Assembly: GCF_030418295.1 (NCBI RefSeq)
Contig: NZ_JAUHQA010000001.1
Span: forward strand, 2,046,001-2,110,000
Direction of reading: 5' to 3'
Source: Demequina muriae
GTDB taxonomy: Bacteria > Actinomycetota > Actinomycetes > Actinomycetales > Demequinaceae
Length of the DNA: 64,000 nucleotides
The translations under genes were made by a program, and so were the position numbers. Numbering within the stretch: position 1 is the stretch's first letter; each line of letters opens with the position of its first letter. Below the pieces are notes generated by a model. It did not search any database and had not been told where the DNA came from. It saw only the letters and a program-made list of their open reading frames with translations. Positions 23,943 through 32,608 of this stretch are shown here, piece after piece.

Positions 23943-26708
23943 TCAGTCCGCGGTGGCCGCCAGCCGCCACACGCGGTCACGGGACATCGGCAGCGCATAC
24001 GGTCGCGTGCCGAGGGCCCGCCGGATCGCATTCGCCAGCGCGGGCGCCACGGGGTTGTACGGCGACTCCGACATCGACTTCGCGCCATAGGGGCCCAGCT
24101 CGTCGGACGTCGAGGCGAACAGCACCTCCGTGCGAGGCACGTCCGCCATCTGCGGTACCCGGTACTGCCGGAAGGCGGGGTTCTCCACCGCACCGTCCGG
24201 GTCGATCATGACCTCTTCGTACAGTGCCGAGCCGATGCCCTGCGCGACGCCGCCCTCGATCTGACCGCGGCACTGCTCGGGGTTCATCACGGTGCCCGCG
24301 TCCGCCGACTGCACGGACCGCAGGATCCGCACCTCCCCGGTGTCACGGTTCACGGCGACGCGGAACGCCTGCACGTTGAACGACACGGATCGCACGTACT
24401 GATCCAGGGAGGACTCGGCGCGCGCCGCGCCGTCAACCGAGTGCGCCGCGTCGACGGCGGCGACCGCCACTTCCCACGGGGCCGTCCTGCCCAGGCCCCG
24501 TACGCCGTCGGCCTGGAGAGAGCAGTCGCTCGCCTCGGCGCCCAGCACGCGCGCCCCGGCCGCGATCAGCGCCTCGCGTAGCTCGAGACATGCCGCGTGC
24601 AGCGCCTTGCCCGCGACGGTGATGCCCGTCGATCCGAATGCGCCCGAGTCGTACGTGGTCGCGTCGGTGTCGGAGTGAGTCAGCACCACCTGGTCGCGTG
24701 GCACGCCCATGACCTCGGACACGATCTGGGAGTGCACGGTGATGGACCCGTTGCCGAACTCCGCGGTGCCGATGCCCACGCGATACACGCCGTCCGACCC
24801 CACGCTCACGGACGCCACGGCACGGTGACCGCGTGGCGGCAGCGTCGCAATCATCGAGGCCGCCATGCCCTCGCCGATCGACCACGCCGGACCGTCGGGC
24901 GCAGTGACGTCATCGGGGGCGGCGAGACCCGTGCGCGCCTGCTCGAGGCACTCATCGAGCCCATACGAGCCGAACACCATGTCGTCGTCAGGGGCGCCCG
25001 CCACCACGAACGGGTCGCCGGGCCGTGCGGCGTTGAGGCGCCGCAGCTCGAACGGGTCCATGTCCAGCTCGAGTGCGAGCTCGTCGAGCGCCGACTCGAT
25101 GCCGAAGATCACCTGCCCCAGCCCGTACCCGCGGAACGCGCCCGAGGGAACGTTGTTGGTGTAGACCGCCTCGGCGTCGAGCCGCTTCGCGGGCACCCGA
25201 TAGATCGCGATGGATTCGTGGCAGCCATGGAACAGCACGCCGGCGGCGTGGTTGCCGTACGCGCCGGTGTCGCTGAGCACGTCCACCGCCAGCGCTGTCA
25301 GCCGTCCCGAGGCATCCGCGCCGGCCTGCACCGAGACCCGGAACGGGTGGCGCACCGCTGTCCGCGTGAACTCCTCGTCGCGAGTCATCTCGTAGGCCAC
25401 GGGTCGCCCCACGGCCAGCGTCGCGATCGCCGTGATGTCCTCGGTGAACATCTCCTGCTTGCCGCCGAACCCACCGCCCACTCGCGCCGTGAACACCCGC
25501 ACGGTGGCCGGTTCACGGCCCAGCAGCCGTGCGAGTTCATCGCGCACCAGGAACGGCACCTGTGAGCTGGTGCGCACCGTGAGCCGACCGTCGTCCGCGA
25601 CCCACGCGATCGAGCCGTGGGTCTCGAGCTGAGCGTGCGTCACTCGTGAGGTGGTCCACGTGCCCGATGCGGTCACGGCCGAGGCGTCCAGGGCCGACTC
25701 CACATCGCCCACCTCGCTGTGGGCCTGGGCGACGACGTTCCTCCCGGCGTCCGCGACGCGTTCCGATGGCGTGCGGTCGGGGTGCAGCAACGGTGCGCCA
25801 GGGGCGCGTGCCGCCTCCGGGTCGAGCACCGCGGGCAGCACCTCGTAGTCGACGCGGACGACGCGCGCCGCCTCGCGTGCGATCCGGGCGCTCTCCGCCA
25901 CCACCGCCGCGACTCGCTGGCCGATGAACCGCACCGTGTCGTCGAGCACGCGGGTGTCGTCCGCATCGTCCGTGCGGTGCTCGTGCCGCGCCGTCGAGAA
26001 CCGGCCCTGCGGCACGTCCTCGTGGGTGAGTACGGCGAGCACGCCCTCCATCGCCAGCGCCGCGGAGGCGTCGATCGCGACGATGCGCGCATGGGCGTGG
26101 GGCGATCCCACCACGGCGAGGTGCGCGGTGCCCTCGGGAAGCTCGTCGAACGTGAAGGGCTCGCGACCCTGCACCACGCGCCTCGCGGCCGGGGGAGAGG
26201 CCGCGGCCCCGACCCCTTCGACCCCGACCCGCGCATCGGCCGTGCGCACCAGGCCGCGCTCGCACCCGCCGCAGCCCTCGCGCGCATCGCCGCAGTGCTG
26301 GATCGCGTCCTGGATCGCGCGGTACCCGGTGCAGCGACACAGGTTGCCGCGCATCTGGCGCGCGAGGTCATCCGTCTGGTCCTCGGTGAGTGCCGACGCC
26401 GCCACGACCATGCCAGGAGTGCAGAAGCCGCACTGGAACCCGAAGTGGTCCACGAAGGACTCCTGCATCGCGCTGAGCTCGTCGTCGGGGGCGAGCCCGG
26501 CCGCCGTCGTCACCTCGCTTTCCATGGCACGGAAGGCCGGCGTGAGGCACGAGTGCACCGCCGTGCCGTCCACCAGCACGGTGCAGGCGCCGCAGTCACC
26601 CGAGTCGCAGCCCTTCTTGACGGCCGTGTGCCCCTCCTCGCGCAGGAATGTCCGCAGGCACTGACCGGGCGCCGGCGTTCCCGTGATCTCATCGCCGTCG
26701 ACCCTCAT
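23943..26708 (-). CDS. Xanthine dehydrogenase-type Mo/Fe-S protein, fused 2Fe-2S and molybdopterin subunits
   Basis: A single 921-residue frame combines an N-terminal iron-sulfur part (residues 1-160) with the molybdopterin catalytic part (about 190-921). The first cluster motif is [16 protein letters not shown] with a later HSC; the second is CGFCTPGM with LCRCTGY. The Mo part has [20 protein letters not shown] and a C-terminal [19 protein letters not shown] with the likely catalytic Glu. A short Cys-rich linker (GCGGCERGL) lies between. FAD binding is on a separate gene overlapping at 26705. In the usual three-gene XDH the Fe-S and Mo parts are separate. With guaD, xdhC and uricase nearby, xanthine to urate is the likely reaction; other purine or aldehyde oxidations are possible. 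Confidence 0.92.
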   Translation of the reverse strand: MRVDGDEITGTPAPGQCLRTFLREEGHTAVKKGCDSGDCGACTVLVDGTAVHSCLTPAFRAMESEVTTAAGLAPDDELSAMQESFVDHFGFQCGFCTPGMVVAASALTEDQTDDLARQMRGNLCRCTGYRAIQDAIQHCGDAREGCGGCERGLVRTADARVGVEGVGAAASPPAARRVVQGREPFTFDELPEGTAHLAVVGSPHAHARIVAIDASAALAMEGVLAVLTHEDVPQGRFSTARHEHRTDDADDTRVLDDTVRFIGQRVAAVVAESARIAREAARVVRVDYEVLPAVLDPEAARAPGAPLLHPDRTPSERVADAGRNVVAQAHSEVGDVESALDASAVTASGTWTTSRVTHAQLETHGSIAWVADDGRLTVRTSSQVPFLVRDELARLLGREPATVRVFTARVGGGFGGKQEMFTEDITAIATLAVGRPVAYEMTRDEEFTRTAVRHPFRVSVQAGADASGRLTALAVDVLSDTGAYGNHAAGVLFHGCHESIAIYRVPAKRLDAEAVYTNNVPSGAFRGYGLGQVIFGIESALDELALELDMDPFELRRLNAARPGDPFVVAGAPDDDMVFGSYGLDECLEQARTGLAAPDDVTAPDGPAWSIGEGMAASMIATLPPRGHRAVASVSVGSDGVYRVGIGTAEFGNGSITVHSQIVSEVMGVPRDQVVLTHSDTDATTYDSGAFGSTGITVAGKALHAACLELREALIAAGARVLGAEASDCSLQADGVRGLGRTAPWEVAVAAVDAAHSVDGAARAESSLDQYVRSVSFNVQAFRVAVNRDTGEVRILRSVQSADAGTVMNPEQCRGQIEGGVAQGIGSALYEEVMIDPDGAVENPAFRQYRVPQMADVPRTEVLFASTSDELGPYGAKSMSESPYNPVAPALANAIRRALGTRPYALPMSRDRVWRLAATAD

Positions 26709-27511
26709 GGCACGAGCTCCTCGCGCACCTCGGCCAGCAGCACCGCGCTCACCTGGCGCCGCCAGTCCGCCGTCCCGAGGGGGTCGGTGTAGTAGCCGTC
26801 GGCGCCGCGCACATCGGCGTCCAGCGTGGCCGCCGGCGGCAGCGTCGGGTACCGCAGCACCGTGGGGGTGAGCGTCGCGGCGGTGATGACGAACGTGCAG
26901 GCGCCGTCCGCATCGCGCCTCCCGGTCAGCAGCGCTCCGGAGCGCCCGTGCTGCGCCAGCGCGATGCGGCGATGGGCCGTGCGCGCCCCCAGGGCCGATG
27001 CAGGGAACAGGATGTCCCGCAGCACCTCGGTCGCGGCGAGCGCGGTCGTGCCATTGCCCGTGGGCAGGTCCGCGACAGGAACCACACGCTCGGTGCCGTC
27101 GGCGCTCCAGATCGTCGCCGTGGCATCCAGCGTCGCGGCGAGCGCGACCATGGACGAGGCGGCGTAGGAACGCACGATGTTGCCCCCGACGGTGGCGGCC
27201 GCGCGCACCTTGGCGCTCGCGAGCAGGGACTCGGCGCACTGGCCGAACAGCGCCGCCGCGGGGAAGGTCGCGGCGCCCGCCCATCGCTCGAGCGCACCGA
27301 TGGTGGTCATCGCGCCGATGCGCAGGCCGCCCTCGGCGGTCATCGCGAGCTCGTCCCAGCCCAGCGCGGAGAGATCGACGAGGCCGGTGACGCCCGGCTG
27401 GTCCTCGGAGAACAGCCACGTGCCCCCGGCAAGGTAGCGCTCGCCAGGGACCAGAGCGAGGTCCGCGCGCGAGCGCGCCACCCTCACCCCCTGAACCGCC
27501 GTCAGATCCAC
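26705..27511 (-). CDS. FAD-binding subunit of xanthine dehydrogenase
   Basis: The 268-residue protein matches CoxM/XdhB FAD subunits: [15 protein letters not shown] near the N-terminus and [21 protein letters not shown], the FAD pyrophosphate loop. It passes electrons from the Fe-S clusters to NAD. The GTG at 27511 gives the usual family N-terminus ([12 protein letters not shown]) and has AAGG eight bases upstream; an ATG at 27547 would add 12 residues. The stop overlaps the start of the Mo/Fe-S gene (ATGA), so the two subunits are made together. Confidence 0.88.
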   Translation of the reverse strand: MDLTAVQGVRVARSRADLALVPGERYLAGGTWLFSEDQPGVTGLVDLSALGWDELAMTAEGGLRIGAMTTIGALERWAGAATFPAAALFGQCAESLLASAKVRAAATVGGNIVRSYAASSMVALAATLDATATIWSADGTERVVPVADLPTGNGTTALAATEVLRDILFPASALGARTAHRRIALAQHGRSGALLTGRRDADGACTFVITAATLTPTVLRYPTLPPAATLDADVRGADGYYTDPLGTADWRRQVSAVLLAEVREELVP

Positions 27512-27673
27512 GTCTCCACCTTCTCCTGAACCCCGTGCCCCGGCCATCGCATCGGCCGTGCTCCTGACGAATCTGCCACGAGTGTGACGCCTCCTCTCGC
27601 CATTCGGCGGGAAATTTACGTCCGCGAAACACCAGGGGATCGGTGGCGGAAACAGCCCGGTCGTAGTGTCCAG
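27512..27673. other. Divergent intergenic region between XDH FAD subunit and ABC importer
   Basis: No gene is supported in these 162 bases. They hold one copy of CGCATCGGCC (27548-27557), which would fall inside the FAD subunit if its longer start is used, and TAGTGT at 27664-27669, a possible -10 for the importer leader that follows. A regulator shared by both sides is possible but no clear palindrome was found. Confidence 0.5.
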
Positions 27674-27757
27674 CGCAGTGACACCCCAGGGAGGGGGAGC
27701 CCGCTGCTGATGGCGAGCGGGACACTGCGCCCCGGGGCTCTGGGGCGCGTCACTGTG
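27674..27757 (+). promoter_or_regulatory. Structured 5' leader, candidate cis-regulatory RNA
   Basis: CGCAGTGAC (27674-27682) pairs with GTCACTGTG (27749-27757) as a closing helix (one G-U). It encloses CCCC/GGGG (27684-27687 with 27693-27696), CCCGCT/AGCGGG (27700-27705 with 27716-27721) and GCGCCCC/GGGGCGC (27727-27733 with 27742-27748). The fourth helix stacks directly on the closing one. The ribosome binding site AAGGAG follows nine bases later. This multi-branch fold resembles a riboswitch in form but matches no class whose consensus I recognise. Confidence 0.5.
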
Positions 27758-27772
27758 GACGAAGGAGCATTC

Positions 27773-28876
27773 ATGTCCCTGCTTGTTGAGGCATTCGGTT
27801 CACGTGCCAAGCGGATGGCCGCCACCGCCGTCGCAGCCGCCGCCGCACTGTCGCTCGCGGCCTGCGCGTCGGGTTCATCCGACGAGGGCTCCGCGACGCC
27901 TGACGCGTCGGGCACGGCCCCCGCGGAGGCGGCATCGTACGGAGACATCTCCGTCCAGCTGTCGTGGATCAAGAACGAAGAGTTCGCAGGCGAGTTCTTC
28001 GCGGACTCGAAGGGGTACTACACGGAGGCCGGTTTCGACACGGTGAACCTGGTGCCTGGACCGTCGACCGGAGTCGCCGAGCTCGTGTCGGGAACCGTTG
28101 ACGTGGCGCTGTCCGATGCGGTCTCGATCGGCGCAGGCATCGGCAACGAGGGCGCACCGCTCAAGATCATCGGCGCGACGTACCAGAAGAACCCGTTCAC
28201 GGTGCTGTCGCTGGCCGATGGTGGCAACATCCTGACCCCAGCGGACCTCATCGGCAAGCGCATCGGCGTCCAGGACTCGAACACCGCCCTGTTCAACGCG
28301 CTGCTGGCCGCCAACGACATCAGCCCGGACGAGCTCGAGATCGTCCCGGTGCAGTACGACCCGGCCCCTCTGATCTCGGGAGAGGTCGACGGTTTCATCG
28401 CGTACCTCACCAACGAGTCGCTCATCGTGGAGAGCGAAGGCTATGCCACGGCGAACCTTCCCTTCGCCGACAACGGGCTGCCGTTCGTCGCCGAGACCTT
28501 CACGGTGACCGACGACGCGATCGCGAACGACCGCGAGATGCTCAAGGCGTTCCTGGTGGCGGAGATCAAGGGCTGGACCGACGCGGTCAACGACCCGGCG
28601 GAGGGCTCGCGCCTGGCCGTCGAGGAGTACGGCGTGGATCTGGAGCTCAACCCCGAGGTCTCGGCGCTGGGGTCGACCACCCAGGCGGAGCAGCTGGTGG
28701 TCTCGCCGGACACCGAGGAGTTCGGTCTGTTCGCCATCACCGAGTCGCTTCAGGAGGAGACCATCGCGTCGCTCGCCGGAGCGGGCATCGAGGTGAGCGC
28801 GGCGGACCTGTTCGACATGTCGCTGCTCGCCGAGGTGTACGAGGAGTACCCCGAGCTCGTGGACTACGCGGGCTGA
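27773..28876 (+). CDS. NMT1/RibY-like substrate-binding lipoprotein
   Basis: The 367-residue protein has a lipoprotein signal with lipobox SLAAC and a binding-protein domain starting ISVQLSWIKNEEFAGEFFADSKGYY, typical of NMT1-type periplasmic proteins for sulfonates, pyrimidines, riboflavin or related ligands. AAGGAG lies six bases before the ATG at 27773. It heads a four-gene importer (binding protein, ATPase, two permeases) directly beside the XDH genes. A purine, allantoin or related ligand is the natural guess, but riboflavin (XDH needs FAD) is also possible; neither is shown by sequence. Confidence 0.85.
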   Translation: MSLLVEAFGSRAKRMAATAVAAAAALSLAACASGSSDEGSATPDASGTAPAEAASYGDISVQLSWIKNEEFAGEFFADSKGYYTEAGFDTVNLVPGPSTGVAELVSGTVDVALSDAVSIGAGIGNEGAPLKIIGATYQKNPFTVLSLADGGNILTPADLIGKRIGVQDSNTALFNALLAANDISPDELEIVPVQYDPAPLISGEVDGFIAYLTNESLIVESEGYATANLPFADNGLPFVAETFTVTDDAIANDREMLKAFLVAEIKGWTDAVNDPAEGSRLAVEEYGVDLELNPEVSALGSTTQAEQLVVSPDTEEFGLFAITESLQEETIASLAGAGIEVSAADLFDMSLLAEVYEEYPELVDYAG

Positions 28877-28897
28877 TCGACCGGACGCCTGACTGAT

Positions 28898-29716
28898 ATG
28901 ACACGCACGAGCGAGGCCGGTGCCCAGGGGACCACCCTGGGCACCGGCCTGCACATCGACGGCCTCAGCAAGGTCTTCACCACGCGCAGCGGCCCGGTGG
29001 CCGCGCTGCAGGACGCTCACATCAGCACCGAGCAGGGAAGCCTGCTCGCCCTGCTGGGGCCCTCCGGGTGCGGCAAGTCCACGATTCTGCGCATCCTCGC
29101 GGGTCTCGAGGAGCCCACCTCGGGCACCATCCGCGTGGACGGACGTTCGCCCGAGGATCTGCGCGCCTACAACGAGCTCGGCATCGCGTTCCAGGACGCC
29201 GCCCTGCTGCCGTGGCGGTCGGTGCGCAAGAACATTCGCCTGCCGTTCGAGGTCGCAGGCGTCAGCGTCGATGAGGACTACATCTCGGAGCTGATCGCTC
29301 TGGTGGGCCTCACGGGCTTCGAGAAGGCCAAGCCTGCGCAGCTATCCGGCGGCATGCGCCAGCGCGTGTCGATCGCGCGCTCCCTGGTGCTCAAGCCGTC
29401 GGTGCTGCTGCTCGACGAGCCCTTCGGCGCACTCGACGACATGACGCGTCAACGGCTCAACATGGAGCTGATGAGGATCCTGGCCGCGAAGCCGGCTACG
29501 ACGCTGCTCGTCACGCACGGCATCACGGAGGCGATCTTCCTCGCGGACCAGGTCGCTGTCATGAGCCCGCGGCCGGGACGCGTCAAGGAGATCATCGACA
29601 TCGACCTGCCGCGGCCGCGCACCCCCGAGATTCAGCGCACCCCTGAGTTCCACGCCTACGTGGATCACGCCTCCGACCTGCTCTTCGGCGCGGGCGGCGC
29701 GGCGCAGGACGACTGA
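28898..29716 (+). CDS. ABC importer ATP-binding protein
   Basis: The 272-residue ATPase has Walker [11 protein letters not shown]-loop [10 protein letters not shown], signature [15 protein letters not shown] and Walker [13 protein letters not shown], matching the nitrate/taurine/riboflavin importer subfamily. It starts 22 bases after the binding-protein gene. Its end lies in a 20-base tandem duplication that also contains the next start codon. It is the only ATPase for two permeases, so it is probably a homodimer driving a heterodimeric channel. Confidence 0.92.
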   Translation: MTRTSEAGAQGTTLGTGLHIDGLSKVFTTRSGPVAALQDAHISTEQGSLLALLGPSGCGKSTILRILAGLEEPTSGTIRVDGRSPEDLRAYNELGIAFQDAALLPWRSVRKNIRLPFEVAGVSVDEDYISELIALVGLTGFEKAKPAQLSGGMRQRVSIARSLVLKPSVLLLDEPFGALDDMTRQRLNMELMRILAAKPATTLLVTHGITEAIFLADQVAVMSPRPGRVKEIIDIDLPRPRTPEIQRTPEFHAYVDHASDLLFGAGGAAQDD

Positions 29717-29738
29717 TGTCAGCGCAGGACGACTGATG
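29702..29738 (+). repeat. 20-base tandem duplication at a gene junction
   Basis: GCGCAGGACGACTGATG occurs at 29702-29718 and again at 29722-29738, separated by TCA. Each copy carries a TGATG stop-start. The first gives a six-codon frame (MSAQDD then stop) that ends at the second copy, where the permease starts. The duplication thus inserts a tiny reinitiation frame between the ATPase and permease genes. Confidence 0.85.
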
Positions 29739-30533
29739 CCGCGGTCGCTGCCGGCGTGGGCGACCAGCCTCATCGGCGCCGTGGCCATCGTGGCGCTCTG
29801 GTGGCTGCTGTCCGTGACCGTGCTGTCGAGCGTCGGCTCGAGCGGCGCACCCGCGATCCCCGGGCCAGGGGAAGTGCTCGCCAGCTATGCCGAGTCCGGC
29901 TGGGAGTCCTACTGGCGCAACTTCTCGGTGACGCTCTCCGAGGCCGCGTGGGGGTATCTGTGGGGCAACGGACTGGCGCTGCTGCTCGCCGCCGTGGTGC
30001 TGGTGCTGCCGCGCCTGGAGACCGTCGCGATGCAGCTCGCCGTGATCTCGTACTGCATCCCCATCGTCGCGATCGGCCCGCTGCTGCTGCTCATCCTCGG
30101 CGTCCCCACGGCCGGCGAACCGTCCTCGACCGCGGTCTTCCTTGCGGCCATGAGCGTGTTCTTCACCTCCGTGGTGGGCACGATGCTGGGGCTCAAGTCC
30201 GCAGACCGCGCGAGCCTCGACATGGTCGCGGTGTACGGCGGCGGGCGCCTGATGCAGTTGCGGAAGGTGCGCGTGATCGCGGCGCTGCCCGCGACCCTCA
30301 CCGCGCTGCAGATCGCGGTGCCGGCTGCGTTCCTGGGCGCGATCCTCGGCGAGTACCTGGGCAAGGTCGAGGTGGGCATCGGCCCCGCGATGGTGATCGC
30401 GCAGCAGTCCTTGAACGCGCCGCGCGTGTGGGCCATCGCGCTCGCCTCCGGTGCCGTGGCGCTCATCGCGTACGTCGCGGTGGGGATGGTGGCGCGCATG
30501 GCGGCGCCGTGGGCGAAGGGGAGCGCGGCATGA
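29736..30533 (+). CDS. ABC importer permease 1
   Basis: The 265-residue protein has about six membrane segments and the permease loop GLKSADRASLDMVAVYGGGRLMQLRKVRVIAALP (quoted elements MVAVYGGG and LRKVRV), typical of NMT1-partner permeases. Its start overlaps a TGATG in the duplicated junction, implying translational reinitiation. It overlaps permease 2 by four bases. Confidence 0.88.
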   Translation: MPRSLPAWATSLIGAVAIVALWWLLSVTVLSSVGSSGAPAIPGPGEVLASYAESGWESYWRNFSVTLSEAAWGYLWGNGLALLLAAVVLVLPRLETVAMQLAVISYCIPIVAIGPLLLLILGVPTAGEPSSTAVFLAAMSVFFTSVVGTMLGLKSADRASLDMVAVYGGGRLMQLRKVRVIAALPATLTALQIAVPAAFLGAILGEYLGKVEVGIGPAMVIAQQSLNAPRVWAIALASGAVALIAYVAVGMVARMAAPWAKGSAA

Positions 30534-31399
30534 CCGACGTCGTCGTCATCGACCCGCGGCAGACCGTCGACCTCGCCACGACCATGCGCTCCGAGGCCCG
30601 TGCGGCCACGGTCCGGGCGCTGCGCTCGTCCTTGCTCACGTTCGGCGCGACCATCGTCACGGTGCTGATCCTGTGGCAGGGATCGCTGATCGTCTTCGGG
30701 CTCTCGCCTTATGTGGCCAAGGGGCCCGTCGACGTGTGGCGGTACCTCGTGACCGAACCGGATGCCGCCGCCAACCGCGCGGAGCTCGGAGCGAACCTCG
30801 CGGTGACGCTGGGCGATGCGGTGATCGGATTCATCGCCGGCCTTGTCATCGCCATCGTGGTGGCGGTGGTGTTCCAGTTGTCCAAGGGCGTCGAGGCGGC
30901 GCTCATGCCGATCGCGCTGCTGCTGCGCACGGTCCCGCTGATCGCGTTCGCCCCCGTGGTCATCCTCATCTTCGGCCGCGGGGTGTGGACCACGGCCGTG
31001 ATGGGAGGCATCGTCGTCCTGTTCCCGGCGCTCGTGAACATCGCCTACGGACTGTCGTCCGCGTCGCCGCAGATGCTCGACGTGGTCAAGGTCTACGGCG
31101 GGTCGTCGCTCACGGCGCTGCGCAAGATCGCCATGCCGGCGTCGCTGCCCGCGTTCTTCGCCGCCGTGCGCATCTCCGTGCCAGGCGCCATCACGGGCGC
31201 GCTGCTCGCCGAGTGGCTCGCCACCGGCGGCGGCATCGGCGGAGTCATCAACGGCTACTACGCGCAGGCGAGATTCACGGATATGTGGGCGTCAGTGGTG
31301 GTGGTCACCGCGGTGTCGCTGGTGCTCTACAACGTCATCCAGATCGTCGAGAACACGGTGCTGGCCCGCATGGGGATGGGGCAGACGACGCAGATGTAG
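30530..31399 (+). CDS. ABC importer permease 2
   Basis: The 289-residue protein has an N-terminal cytoplasmic stretch of about 40 residues and about six membrane segments, with the permease loop MLDVVKVYGGSSLTALRKIAMPASLP. It is homologous to permease 1 but not a recent copy. Two different permeases with one ATPase resemble the RibX/ThiX-type heteromeric importers. The start overlaps the previous stop (ATGA at 30530-30533). A hairpin follows the gene. Confidence 0.9.
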   Translation: MTDVVVIDPRQTVDLATTMRSEARAATVRALRSSLLTFGATIVTVLILWQGSLIVFGLSPYVAKGPVDVWRYLVTEPDAAANRAELGANLAVTLGDAVIGFIAGLVIAIVVAVVFQLSKGVEAALMPIALLLRTVPLIAFAPVVILIFGRGVWTTAVMGGIVVLFPALVNIAYGLSSASPQMLDVVKVYGGSSLTALRKIAMPASLPAFFAAVRISVPGAITGALLAEWLATGGGIGGVINGYYAQARFTDMWASVVVVTAVSLVLYNVIQIVENTVLARMGMGQTTQM

Positions 31400-31427
31400 C
31401 GAGGGTCGCGCACGGACTGAGGGGTCC

Positions 31428-31470
31428 CACAGCGCCCAGGCCGGTCCCCCCGACTGTCCTGGGCGCTGTG
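31428..31470. terminator. Hairpin between convergent importer operon and threonine dehydratase gene
   Basis: CACAGCGCCCAGG (31428-31440) pairs perfectly with CCTGGGCGCTGTG (31458-31470) around a 17-base loop. It lies 28 bases past the permease stop and 34 bases past the convergent gene's stop, so it can end both transcripts. Confidence 0.75.
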
Positions 31471-31503
31471 ATGCGCCCATCCAATCGGAGTTCGCGCCGA
31501 CTA

Positions 31504-32478
31504 TCAAATCGTTTCGACGATGGGGGCGCGTCCCACGGCGGGCATCACGACATTCGCCCCGCACAGCACCACGCCGATGCGCGATCCCGGCTCCGGCACC
31601 CAGCGTCCGGTGAGCAGCGCGGCGAAGGGGGCGGCGACGCCCGGCTCGACGACCACGCGCAGCAGCCGCCACAGCCGGGCCTGCGCGTCCAGGACCTCAT
31701 CGTCGGTCAGCACGACCGACTCGGCCTTCGCCCGGGAGAGGGCGGCCCACGGCACGTCGCCGATGCGCCGAGCGCCCAGGTGGTCCGCCGCCACCCCGGA
31801 CACGGGAACGGTCACCGGCTCTCCGGCCTCGACGGCGGCCGCGTAGGACGCGGTGCCGACGGTCTCGCAGCCGATGATGCGCATCCGATCCCCGCACCAG
31901 GCCGCAGCGCCGCCGGCGAGCCCGCCGCCGCCGATGGCGAGCATCATCGCGTCGAGGGCACGGCCTGAGCTTGCCCGGGAGTCCTCGTCGAACTCCATCG
32001 CGACGGTGCCGGCACCGGCCATCACCACCGGATCGTCGAAGGCCTCGATGCTGGTGGCGTCGTGCTCGGCGAGGTACTCCGCCGCGGCGTCGAGGGCATC
32101 GCCGTAGGAGACCCCGATCGAGTGGACCTGCGCGTCGAGGCTCAGGAGCCGCTCGACCTTGGAGGGGTTGGCGGTGGTGGGAACGAAGATGTGGGCCTCA
32201 TGGCCGAACTCGCGGGCGGCGTAGGCGACGGCCGCGCCGTGGTTGCCGCCCGAGGCCGCGACGATCCCGGCGGGCGCGATGGGCTGCGTCGCGACGTAGT
32301 GGGTTGCGCCACGGGCCTTGAACGCCCCTGTCACCTGCAGGAACTCGAGCTTGAACACCAGGGTGGCGTCGATGCCGAGCGTCTCTCCTGGGATCTCGAT
32401 GATCGGAGTGTGGCGCACGTGGGCGGCGATGGCCTCGCCCGCGCGCGCGATGTCGTCAGCGGTCGGAATCGTGGTCAC
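31504..32478 (-). CDS. Threonine/serine dehydratase-like PLP enzyme
   Basis: The 324-residue fold-type II PLP enzyme has the Schiff-base Lys54 in VTGAFKARGA, SGGNHGAAVAYAA for phosphate/substrate binding and AIGGGGLAGGAAAW as the glycine loop. It lacks the C-terminal ACT regulatory domain of biosynthetic IlvA, so it fits catabolic dehydratases or racemases (TdcB/serine racemase-like). The GTG at 32478 is the best start: HTPIIEIP falls at the usual place, and CAGACT, a weak -10, lies six bases upstream. The precise amino acid substrate is not readable. Confidence 0.88.
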   Translation of the reverse strand: MTTIPTADDIARAGEAIAAHVRHTPIIEIPGETLGIDATLVFKLEFLQVTGAFKARGATHYVATQPIAPAGIVAASGGNHGAAVAYAAREFGHEAHIFVPTTANPSKVERLLSLDAQVHSIGVSYGDALDAAAEYLAEHDATSIEAFDDPVVMAGAGTVAMEFDEDSRASSGRALDAMMLAIGGGGLAGGAAAWCGDRMRIIGCETVGTASYAAAVEAGEPVTVPVSGVAADHLGARRIGDVPWAALSRAKAESVVLTDDEVLDAQARLWRLLRVVVEPGVAAPFAALLTGRWVPEPGSRIGVVLCGANVVMPAVGRAPIVETI

Positions 32479-32536
32479 TCCACCAGTCTGCCGTGCCGAG
32501 CGGCGAATCGCCCAGGACCCGCGCATCGGCCGCACT

Positions 32537-32596
32537 CTGTCCGGCACTCACGGACCCCTACGGATGGCTTCAACCCGCTGTCCGGCACTCACGGAC
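32537..32596. repeat. Pair of 19-base repeats at 41-base spacing
   Basis: CTGTCCGGCACTCACGGAC occurs identically at 32537-32555 and 32578-32596, again 41 bases apart, in the gap between the dehydratase and M15 genes. The complement of its first 13 bases is GAGTGCCGGACAG, the core of the pair at 17711-17771. A dispersed 10-mer copy (32522-32531) adjoins it. Confidence 0.85.
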
Positions 32597-32608
32597 GGAT
32601 CCCGCCGC

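Noticed and set aside
26709-27725. Upstream extension of the XDH frame across the FAD-subunit gene
   Set aside because: The extension is out of frame with the recognisable FAD subunit and has no homology; the Mo/Fe-S protein starts naturally at 26708 with the ATGA overlap.
27674-27757. Assignment of the structured leader to a known riboswitch class
   Set aside because: It lacks the conserved cores I can recall for TPP, FMN, cobalamin, purine, glycine and guanidine-I aptamers, so it is reported only as an unassigned candidate.
17711-32596. CRISPR-like pattern of repeats with unique spacers of similar size
   Set aside because: Only two repeats per locus, repeats are short (19-20) and differ between loci, no cas gene is present, and the two loci are in opposite orientation 15 kb apart.
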